From Clostridia bacterium (GTDB taxonomy: Bacteria > Bacillota > Clostridia > Christensenellales > DTU072): a stretch of 7,015 nucleotides of DNA. Positions 1 to 5,542 of this stretch are shown in pieces. The translations under genes were made by a program, and so were the position numbers. The notes beneath the pieces are model-generated. The model saw only the letters and a list, made by a program, of their open reading frames with translations, did no database searches and was not told where the DNA came from. How positions within the stretch are numbered: position 1 is the stretch's first letter; every line of letters begins with the position of its first letter. Location: contig JAQVQU010000070.1 of assembly GCA_028701415.1 (NCBI GenBank), forward strand, positions 1 through 7,015, written 5' to 3'.

Positions 1-97
1 CCTGCTTAAATCTTCGTGTATTGCTACTCTCCGATGATTTATTGGGCATATTTATGATAAAATATATATCAAATAGAGAGTAAAGGATTAATTAAGT

Positions 98-1606
98 ATG
101 AAAAAAGTATTATCGGTTGAAAACATGAAAAAAAGCGATAAGAATACTATTTCCGAAGGAATAAAAGGGACAGAACTCATGTTCCGCGCTGGCAAAGGAA
201 TCTTTGAATCTGTGGAATGGACTAGAAGCGTTGCAATTGTTTGCGGGAGAGGAAATAATGCGGGGGATGGTTATGTTTTAGCTATCTTATTGCAGGAAAA
301 TAACATTTATACCAAGCTATTTTTAATTTCCGAAAACTTTTCTATTGAGGGAAAATACTACTTTGATATATGTAAAGAGAGGGGAATTCCCTATGAAATA
401 ATAGATTCTCAAACTAGTTTTTCCTCTTTTAGCATTATAGTAGACTGTATATTTGGAACGGGTTATAAGGGAAATCTGGAGAAAAAAGAAAGATTCGCAA
501 TTCAAGAGATTAATAATAGCAATGCATATGTGGTATCTGTTGACATAAATAGTGGGCTAAATGGAGATAACGGGATGGCAGACATGTGTGTTATTTCTGA
601 TTTAACAATTTCGATTGGGGGATACAAACCAGGCCATTTTCTTAATATGGCTAAAGATAAGATTAAAAAGCTCATAAATGTAGATATAGGAATTAACCCT
701 GTTGATAATCCTTACTATTTGCTTGAAGCCTCGGATGTTATAAAGGCATTTAAAGTCAGACCTAATTTTTCTAATAAATATACATTTGGTAGCAGTTGCC
801 TGCTTGGAGGGTCAAAAGAATATAGTGGCGCAATAAAACTTGCGAATTTGGCGACTGGCGCATTGAAAGCAGGTGGAGGTATCACTACTCTTGCCCTGCC
901 TAATACCCTAATACCGTCTGTATTACCATATGTTCTAGAAAGCACTGTATGTCCTCTAAGCGACAAAGATGGGGAGCTTGTATTCAACTCCCTTGAAATA
1001 GATAAATTGTTAGAAAAAGTCGATGTAATTGCGTACGGGATGGGCCTTGGCCTAGGTGAGGGAAATCTTCAAACACTATCTTACATTCTATCCTCAAATT
1101 TCCCTGGCACAGTAATAATTGACGCTGACGGAATAAATGCCCTATCAAGAATAGGAACTGATTATCTTGTTTTCTCAAAAATGCCAGTAATAATTACCCC
1201 GCATGTTGGGGAGTTCTCTCGGCTCTTAAAAAAATCTAAAGAAGAAATACTTAATGATCCAATCGGATTAGCAAAAGAATTCGCAGCAAAATATAGGACT
1301 ATTGTTCTTCTTAAGGGTCCAACTACCATCGTAACGGATGGAAAGGATGTAATACTTGTAGACAAAGGTTGTCCTGGTATGGCTACAGCAGGAAGTGGGG
1401 ACGTTCTCTCGGGAATACTTGCAGGAATGTGCTCGTTTAACAAAGATAATCTCTTACTTACTGTGGCATCTGCCGCTTATGTTAATGGCCTTGCGGGAGA
1501 AATTGCACAAAAAAGGAGTAACGTTTTTTCTATGACGGCAAAAGATACTATTGACTCCATTAAGGATGCGATAAACTTAATTATTATGAAAGATAATGTA
1601 ATGTAA
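98..1606 (+). CDS. nnrD: Bifunctional NAD(P)H-hydrate epimerase / ADP- or ATP-dependent NAD(P)H-hydrate dehydratase
   Basis: This cytosolic metabolite-repair enzyme restores NAD(P)H damaged by hydration. The N-terminal YjeF_N domain (about residues 1-210) interconverts R- and S-NAD(P)HX. The C-terminal ribokinase-like domain (about 220-495) dehydrates S-NAD(P)HX using ADP or ATP. Visible epimerase motifs are the dinucleotide loop GRGNNAGDG (50-58, usually GNNGGDG), VDCIFGTG (115-122) and VDINSGLNGDNG (148-159). Visible dehydratase motifs are the GGGITTLALP strand (259-268), GMGLG (314-318, where many homologues have GPGLG), IDADGINAL (341-349), ITPHVGEFSRL (366-376), LLKGPTT (404-410) and ATAGSGDVLSG (429-439) with the expected catalytic Asp435. 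At 502 residues it has the usual fused length. The ATG is preceded by AAAGGA at 82-87, and the protein starts with the typical family N-terminus, so this start is favoured. It is the first of three same-strand genes; no clear terminator follows. The family assignment is secure; nucleotide preference is inferred from bacterial homologues. Confidence 0.96.
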   Translation: MKKVLSVENMKKSDKNTISEGIKGTELMFRAGKGIFESVEWTRSVAIVCGRGNNAGDGYVLAILLQENNIYTKLFLISENFSIEGKYYFDICKERGIPYEIIDSQTSFSSFSIIVDCIFGTGYKGNLEKKERFAIQEINNSNAYVVSVDINSGLNGDNGMADMCVISDLTISIGGYKPGHFLNMAKDKIKKLINVDIGINPVDNPYYLLEASDVIKAFKVRPNFSNKYTFGSSCLLGGSKEYSGAIKLANLATGALKAGGGITTLALPNTLIPSVLPYVLESTVCPLSDKDGELVFNSLEIDKLLEKVDVIAYGMGLGLGEGNLQTLSYILSSNFPGTVIIDADGINALSRIGTDYLVFSKMPVIITPHVGEFSRLLKKSKEEILNDPIGLAKEFAAKYRTIVLLKGPTTIVTDGKDVILVDKGCPGMATAGSGDVLSGILAGMCSFNKDNLLLTVASAAYVNGLAGEIAQKRSNVFSMTAKDTIDSIKDAINLIIMKDNVM

Positions 1607-1762
1607 AGCATTATGCATTTCACAAATATATACACAGACTAATTCTTTTTTCGATGAAGGGAAATCAACCATTTTAAAACATGCTTCTTTTTTCTATTTA
1701 TTTATTTTTTTCGCCAATAAATATTTGTTGTAGCAGAATATAAGTGGTGATAATATATCATT

Positions 1763-3127
1763 ATGAAAGTAGCTGAAAAGGATACCATTTCTGGGAGACT
1801 TAAAAAGCGAAGAGCCAGTATGACGGATAGACGCAAAAAGCAGATAGTCCAAAACTGGCTTTCTTCTTTTGTGGTCACAGCGGTTGTAGTTGTAGCAGTT
1901 ACTGTTTCTAATACTTCAACAAAGACTGATGCCACTTTTACCCAACTAGACTCCATCGGAACAGAAATCATTTATGAGGTTTCTCTTCTAGAACTCGGGG
2001 ATAATGTTGACCCGGAAAGCCTGAAAGTCGTCGCAGAGAGTCAACTGGGCTCTAAGGAATCAAAATTATCTACTGGAGTAAACCAAGGAGTTTTTAGCTC
2101 TCTGTCCCCTAATACTGAGTATACTGTCTCTATCGTAGGTTCTAAAGGTTTTGGTAACTTCACAATAGAAAGCAGAAAAGTTCGTACCTCTGATGGTTCT
2201 GGGGGGACTCTTCTTAATCTTTCTTTTAGAGAAATGTCCGATCAACACATGAAATACTTAGATTTGTCAGGAACGTCCAAATATATTGATAACAAAAACG
2301 AATACTCCTCCGTATATCTTGAATATCAATATTTTGTTGATGGAGTAGCGACTGGGAGTATTGAAACTTTAAACGTTACTTCCCCTACTTATCCCTTTTA
2401 TATTGAAGGACTCCCCTACGAAAATGGAACTATCGTTATCAGTCTTTTTGCAACGCTAAAAACCGGTGGAAATATCCTTTTAAAACAAAGCACTCTATCC
2501 TCACCTTTTTTGATTAATGCTAGCGGTTATATCGATACAATTGAACCTTATTCGTTGATAGTAAGTATATACCCTGATCAAACTCTTTTAGATGCAACGT
2601 ATTTTGCTATAATTAAACAAGGGGAAACAGAAATTTATAGATCTAATATAACAATTCTTTTAATAGATAACGGCGGTTATCAATATTATTATGGCTCACA
2701 AACCATCCCTTCACTCCTACCCGAAACTACTTATGAAGTTAATTTTGGAATATCTTTCACCAATCCTTATACAGGATTATCTGAGACAAGAGTCTTTCAA
2801 ACGGATGAAGTTACAACCCCTCCATATTATTCCTTTTCAGCAACTATACAAGAAGTAGATACCAACGTTCTTGTTACCCTTACTCTCTATGATCCTTCAA
2901 ATGTATTATCTAATTTAAAAGTCACCCTTTTTAATTATAACGAAGGATCTTATATATATGTGACAGAATCCATAGTTGCTTTGAGTTCAGAGGAAGATAT
3001 TAAAACAGGGATATTTGAGCATTTTCTACCTGGATCCCAATATAGAATAGTGATTACTGGAGACAAAAATATAGACGGAACTCTTTACCCAAGTCAGAAC
3101 CTTCAAACTGTGGAGATTATCCCTTAG
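1763..3127 (+). CDS. Membrane-anchored protein with fibronectin-III-like beta-sandwich repeats, function unknown
   Basis: I do not recognise a named family. The 454-residue product starts with a basic cytoplasmic segment (about 1-34, with KKRR and DRRKK clusters). One hydrophobic helix follows (about 35-49, FVVTAVVVVAVTV core), then a long Thr/Ser/Tyr-rich region predicted to lie outside the membrane (N-in, C-out). That region looks like three or four beta-sandwich modules at roughly 56-142, 147-250, 252-350 and 354-454. Three of them carry a fibronectin-III-like signature: SLSPNTEYTVSIVG (113-126), LLPETTYEVNFGI (318-330) and FLPGSQYRIVITG (421-433). The module near 215-230 is more diverged (GLPYENGTIVIS). 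No LPXTG sorting signal, lipobox or enzyme motif is visible. A GGTGA element lies at 1746-1750, about 12 bases before the ATG, which is slightly long; Met20 (1820) is an alternative start that keeps the helix. It ends in TAG. A structural, adhesive or envelope-linked role is an inference from architecture only. Confidence 0.8.
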   Translation: MKVAEKDTISGRLKKRRASMTDRRKKQIVQNWLSSFVVTAVVVVAVTVSNTSTKTDATFTQLDSIGTEIIYEVSLLELGDNVDPESLKVVAESQLGSKESKLSTGVNQGVFSSLSPNTEYTVSIVGSKGFGNFTIESRKVRTSDGSGGTLLNLSFREMSDQHMKYLDLSGTSKYIDNKNEYSSVYLEYQYFVDGVATGSIETLNVTSPTYPFYIEGLPYENGTIVISLFATLKTGGNILLKQSTLSSPFLINASGYIDTIEPYSLIVSIYPDQTLLDATYFAIIKQGETEIYRSNITILLIDNGGYQYYYGSQTIPSLLPETTYEVNFGISFTNPYTGLSETRVFQTDEVTTPPYYSFSATIQEVDTNVLVTLTLYDPSNVLSNLKVTLFNYNEGSYIYVTESIVALSSEEDIKTGIFEHFLPGSQYRIVITGDKNIDGTLYPSQNLQTVEIIP

Positions 3128-3151
3128 CGTAGAGAGATTATTAGAATTATA

Positions 3152-3192
3152 TTATTTCATCAACGAAATAACATTGTAACCGCGATTAGCGG
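3152..3192 (+). promoter_or_regulatory. Short inverted repeats in the leader of the MscS gene
   Basis: The 91-bp gap before mscS holds two small hairpin-capable elements. The first is TTATTTC (3152-3158) with GAAATAA (3165-3171) around a 6-base loop. The second is CCGC (3180-3183) with GCGG (3189-3192) around a 5-base loop. Neither has a U-tract, so neither looks like an intrinsic terminator for the gene upstream. They could be an operator or a leader structure, or chance; the second is only 4 bp. The ribosome binding site itself (GTGAGGAA, 3206-3213) lies outside both. Confidence 0.2.
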
Positions 3193-3218
3193 AAATATAT
3201 GATAAGTGAGGAAAAGAT

Positions 3219-4181
3219 ATGTTTAAAAAATTTATGGAAAAACCAAAAAAGACCCGGGTTACAATAATAGTTGCATCTCTTGCTGTGTTGTTCTTAATTC
3301 TTTTGGCTGCTCTTGCAGGAGTAATATTCCCTAACTCGCTATTTTCTAGAATCATTGATAACTCAATTGGAAAATTTTTCAATCTTGCTGATTTCTTCGT
3401 TAATAATTATGTAAGAATCTTAGAAAGCTTGGCTGTGCTCTTTTTTGTTTGACTACTAAATAAGTTAATTAACGTAATTGCTGCAATTTTCATAAAAAAA
3501 GGCGGTAAAACCGAGATGATTAGCGAGTTAATTCAAAGCTTAATTAAGTATGCAAGTATAGCCGCCGCCCTCTTCCTAATACTTTCTGCCTGGGGAGTTC
3601 AAACTCAAACCCTGCTTGCTGGAGCAGGTATAATCGCCCTTGCAATAAGCTTTGGAGCACAAAGCCTAATAGAGGATATAATCTCCGGTTTGTTCATCAT
3701 TTTCGAAAAACAGTTCTCAATCGGAGACATAGTTCAATTAAATGATTTCAGAGGAAAAGTAGTAACAATGGGAATCCGAACCACGAAGTTTGAGGACGTA
3801 AACGGTGATATTAAGATTATTAACAACTCTGATATCAGAGGTGCAATTAACACTACAACAAATCTTTCACCAGCTGTTTGCGACATCTCTATAAGCTATT
3901 CCGAGGATATCATAAAAGTTGAAGAGGTAATAAAATCTAACATCTCAAGGATTAAAACAAACATCCCAGATATAATCGAAGGGCCTTTTTATAAAGGAGT
4001 TCAATCGCTTGCTGACTCCTCTGTTGTAATACGCATGTACGCGAAGTGCAAGGAGCAAAACCGATATCAGGTGGTAAGAGACCTCAATCGTGAAATGAAG
4101 ATTATTTTTGATGAAAACAAAATTTCTATTCCTTTCCCTCAACTGGTTGTACATACAGAAGAGAAAAAGGAAGATAAATAA
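3219..4181 (+). CDS. Small-conductance mechanosensitive channel, MscS family, interrupted by one in-frame TGA
   Basis: MscS-type channels open under membrane tension and release solutes during osmotic downshock. Read through the TGA, the frame encodes 320 residues, normal for the small MscS class. There are three membrane helices: TM1 (about 14-37), TM2 (about 63-95) and the pore helix TM3 (about 108-150). TM3 carries the Gly/Ala-rich pattern LLAGAGIIALAISFGAQSL and then the class-typical DIISGLFIIFE and FSIGDIVQL, leading into the beta domain (GKVVTMGIRTTKFEDVNGD, IINNSDI) and a C-terminal alpha/beta cytoplasmic domain. The start has a good site, GAGG at 3208-3211, 7 bases before the ATG. 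Codon 78 is TGA (3450-3452), inside TM2 between FFV and LLNKLIN. No other stop occurs before TAA, and both halves share one frame, so this is not a frameshift. Under the standard code it is two pieces of 77 and up to 221 residues, and the gene is probably broken. If UGA is decoded, for example as Trp, the channel is intact. A terminator follows at once. Confidence 0.88.
3450..3452 (+). other. In-frame TGA codon within the MscS gene
   Basis: The triplet sits at codon 78 of the MscS frame with FFV before it and LLNKLINVIAAIF after it, in the middle of TM2. The next base is C, and UGA-C is known as a weak termination context in bacteria. A single G-to-A change from TGG (Trp) would produce it, and Trp is plausible at a lipid-facing helix position. 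I see no convincing SECIS-type stem-loop just downstream, only a short AATT/AATT pairing around GCTGC, so selenocysteine is unlikely. The possible explanations are nonsense mutation, base-call error, or UGA reassignment. Confidence 0.9.
3516..4181 (+). CDS. Possible reinitiated, N-terminally truncated MscS (alternative reading of the same gene)
   Basis: If the upstream TGA stops translation, ribosomes could restart at this ATG. AAAGGCGG (3498-3504, close to the consensus AAGGAGG) lies about 11 bases before it. The 221-residue product would keep the pore helix TM3, the beta domain and the C-terminal alpha/beta domain but lose TM1 and TM2, which carry tension sensing in MscS. The Shine-Dalgarno-like bases also encode the Gly-Gly of the full-length protein, so their presence may be accidental. 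This entry is an alternative to the full gene, not an additional gene. Confidence 0.3.
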   Translation: MISELIQSLIKYASIAAALFLILSAWGVQTQTLLAGAGIIALAISFGAQSLIEDIISGLFIIFEKQFSIGDIVQLNDFRGKVVTMGIRTTKFEDVNGDIKIINNSDIRGAINTTTNLSPAVCDISISYSEDIIKVEEVIKSNISRIKTNIPDIIEGPFYKGVQSLADSSVVIRMYAKCKEQNRYQVVRDLNREMKIIFDENKISIPFPQLVVHTEEKKEDK

Positions 4182-4188
4182 TACAAGT

Positions 4189-4217
4189 GGGGCAGAACAA
4201 ATTCTGCTCCTTTTTTT
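4189..4217 (+). terminator. Rho-independent terminator of the MscS gene
   Basis: GGGGCAGAA (4189-4197) pairs with TTCTGCTCC (4202-4210) through nine pairs, one of them G-U, around a CAAA loop. Seven T follow (4211-4217). It begins seven bases after the mscS stop codon. The convergent GyrI-like gene ends at 4256. On that strand the hairpin can also form, but the bases after it are not T-rich, so any two-way action would be weaker. Confidence 0.92.
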
Positions 4218-4255
4218 ATACTTGCTATTTGTAACAACTTAAACGTTCGACTGTA

Positions 4256-4882
4256 TTAGTTTTTGCGCTGAACTTTATATCTCAAAATTGTTTGAAGCTT
4301 TTCTGTCTCTGTTTTTCTCGCATCGGATAGATATATTTCTTTATGAGCTTGTTCTCTTATTTCTAAGTTGTGATTATTGATGTAATCCTTCATTAAAGAA
4401 AATGAGGCTGGCTCATTGTCATATGAACCTATATGTAGCATTTGTACCGAGAGCCCGTCCTCTACCTCTTCATAAAATGCCTGACTAAGCAATTCGGCGT
4501 CCTCTTTTTTCCTGGCAATCTCAAACGCTCTGTTGACCACATCCTGAGTTATAAAAGAAGGCTGTTTAATAGATATTTTGTATATAAACTGATCCTTATC
4601 AAGTTTGTTGCTTTTCTTTCCTTCTTCCGATAAATCCCAGACTCCCTCAAGAGGATATACAGTATATTCAAAATATCCTTCCGGAGTGAACCCTTTTTTA
4701 GGCATCATTCTTACTGCGTAAGCAAGAGAATACAAAACGGATACTCTTTTGGCAAAATCATCTCCGTTTGGATCTCCCTTCCCTTTTATCGAAAAATATT
4801 TTGCTGAAGGTATCTGAACCAAAGAAGGGGTTTTCCCTGGCGAATAAATCTCTTTTTCTTCTTTTTTCCATTCGTACTTCAT
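4256..4882 (-). CDS. GyrI-like small-molecule-binding domain protein
   Basis: This is a single-domain protein of 208 residues, the usual size for the stand-alone GyrI-like group (SHS2/BmrR-C fold). Family features include an N-terminal lead into the first strand (PSAKYFSIKGKGDPNG, 25-40), the helix around RVSVLYSLAYAVRMMPK (46-62), EGYFEYTVYPLEGVW (68-82) and the C-terminal block MLHIGSYDNEP (148-158) followed by HKEIYLSDARKT (180-191) and LQTILRYKV (196-204). Such proteins bind bulky hydrophobic or cationic ligands, and some members hydrolyse cyclopropanoid DNA-alkylating compounds. No DNA-binding helix-turn-helix precedes the domain, so it is not a BmrR-type regulator. The name comes from E. 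coli GyrI and does not by itself mean gyrase inhibition. The start has a strong site, AGGGGGAT (minus strand, 4895-4888), about 6 bases before the ATG. A tiny membrane-protein gene lies 55 bp upstream on the same strand and may share its transcript. The family call is firm; substrate and role are unknown. Confidence 0.9.
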   Translation of the reverse strand: MKYEWKKEEKEIYSPGKTPSLVQIPSAKYFSIKGKGDPNGDDFAKRVSVLYSLAYAVRMMPKKGFTPEGYFEYTVYPLEGVWDLSEEGKKSNKLDKDQFIYKISIKQPSFITQDVVNRAFEIARKKEDAELLSQAFYEEVEDGLSVQMLHIGSYDNEPASFSLMKDYINNHNLEIREQAHKEIYLSDARKTETEKLQTILRYKVQRKN

Positions 4883-4937
4883 TTCATATCCCCCTGTTAA
4901 GCAATATCTTTTAATCTACCTATCCATCGATTTCAGT

Positions 4938-5114
4938 TTATATCCCAAAATTCTCTGTGCAGCTCAAATATTTGCTTGAAATTTGTGTTTGTATACCGGC
5001 TTCTTCATGATGCTCATGTGAGGCTTCCTCCCACTTGGGATAGAACACCCCTGCTAATACTGCTATAGCTATTACCAATAATATAATAATGAGCCTAAAT
5101 ATTTTCTTATTCAT
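4938..5114 (-). CDS. Small single-pass membrane protein with His/Glu-rich tail, hypothetical
   Basis: I do not recognise this gene. From the ATG at 5114 it gives 58 residues: a short basic start (MNKKIFR), one hydrophobic helix (about 8-24, IIILLVIAIAVLAGVFY), then a polar tail with EEASHEHHEEAG (29-40). The tail is predicted to lie outside the membrane and might bind a metal ion, which is an inference from the His/Glu cluster. The frame continues upstream to a TTG at 5156 (72 residues), but the helix with lysines just before it favours the ATG. Neither start has a strong ribosome binding site. The last 15 residues (ISSKYLSCTENFGI region) look less protein-like than the +2 frame of the same DNA (FKQIFELHREFWDIN), so a small indel near 4980 is possible. 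It reads toward the GyrI-like gene 55 bp away. It could be a real small protein, a truncated remnant, or chance. Confidence 0.4.
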   Translation of the reverse strand: MNKKIFRLIIILLVIAIAVLAGVFYPKWEEASHEHHEEAGIQTQISSKYLSCTENFGI

Positions 5115-5193
5115 TTTTAACCCAACATTACAGACATGATTGGCTTCTAGAAACAACGTTGGTCTCTGATAAATAATATACTATCATTTAGCA

Positions 5194-5223
5194 ATATTAA
5201 TCTATTATTTTTTATTATTGTAA
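5194..5223 (-). promoter_or_regulatory. Candidate sigma-70-type promoter for the small membrane protein and GyrI-like genes
   Basis: On the minus strand TTACAA (5223-5218) and TAATAT (5199-5194) are separated by 18 bases, close to the consensus TTGACA-N17-TATAAT. Transcription would start near 5187 and run into the genes at 5114 and 4882. The surroundings are very AT-rich, so chance matches are common; this is the best-spaced pair I found here. Confidence 0.3.
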
Positions 5224-5287
5224 TGGAATACCGAAATTTATTTAAAATGGATCTAATAACAATATTAAACAGCTTTTTCCTAATGTT

Positions 5288-5345
5288 TTGTTGGATAACG
5301 GGGCAGAATGTCCAATTAATTGTTGGATAACGGGGCAGAATGTCC
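5288..5345 (+). repeat. Two direct copies of a 26-bp repeat, probably a solitary insertion-sequence end
   Basis: Copy one (5288-5313) and copy two (5320-5345) are identical over 26 bases and are separated by AATTAA, giving a 32-bp period. Each copy begins TTGTTGGATAAC and ends GGGGCAGAATGTCC. The unit is more GC-rich than its surroundings. Multiple direct terminal repeats beginning with TG are typical of IS21-family element ends, and I infer such an end here. No transposase frame and no inverted copy of the unit occur in the window, so it would be a remnant or a non-autonomous end. A protein-binding operator pair is the other reading. Confidence 0.6.
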
Positions 5346-5471
5346 TATGCAAAAATAATTTAGCTGGGGATGATAAAATAGTTTACCTTCCCATATATAT
5401 GATTATGTTCATTGATGAAAACAGCCGAGATATCCCGAAATATTCTGCCATAAACTTAACTCAACTATAAA

Positions 5472-5511
5472 AACGACAGGATTTAAATCCTGTCGTTAAA
5501 TACTTTTTTTT
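5472..5511. terminator. Palindromic, probably bidirectional terminator downstream of gyrA
   Basis: Bases 5472-5497 form a perfect 26-bp palindrome, AACGACAGGATTT on the left arm and AAATCCTGTCGTT on the right. On the minus strand the hairpin ends in a run of five T, serving gyrA, whose stop lies about 45 bp before it. On the plus strand eight T follow at 5504-5511 after a short spacer, so it could also stop transcription coming from the left. Confidence 0.88.
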
Positions 5512-5542
5512 AGATATTTAAAATTAGTTTAGAAGCAATAAT

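Larger units (their letters stand above)
5157..5471. other. AT-rich intergenic stretch without a supported gene
   Basis: This stretch separates the gyrA terminator from the small minus-strand genes. It holds a candidate minus-strand promoter, the 26-bp direct repeat pair at 5288-5345, and about 120 bp of low-complexity AT-rich DNA after it. A plus-strand frame of 60 codons from TTG 5288 runs through the repeats. It has no ribosome binding site or recognisable protein features, and the two repeat copies are read in different frames, so I do not call it. Confidence 0.6.

Noticed and set aside
1..49. A minus-strand frame starting at ATG 49 (MPNKSSESSN...) that stays open to the left edge, possibly a divergent gene.
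   Set aside because: Only 16 codons are visible, no Shine-Dalgarno site precedes the ATG and nothing in the peptide is recognisable. More sequence to the left would decide it.
86..100. TTAATTAAGTATG occurs both at the first start codon and near 3540.
   Set aside because: The shared word is short and AT-rich, and the second copy is plain mscS coding sequence.
1660..1713. A terminator after the NAD(P)HX repair gene in the T-rich stretch.
   Set aside because: The T-runs are there, but I could not find a stem with enough paired bases and a workable loop before them.
3453..3500. A selenocysteine insertion element that would explain the TGA in mscS.
   Set aside because: No stable stem-loop lies at the required distance, only a four-pair A-T stem, and a selenocysteine inside a membrane helix of MscS has no family precedent that I know.
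4189..4197. GGGGCAGAA in the mscS terminator is shared with the 26-bp repeat near 5300, suggesting a related element.
   Set aside because: The match is only nine bases, and in the terminator it is explained by the hairpin arm; chance is the simpler reading.
5288..5470. A plus-strand frame of 60 codons from TTG across the repeat pair.
   Set aside because: There is no ribosome binding site, the repeats fall in two different frames, and the peptide has no recognisable features.
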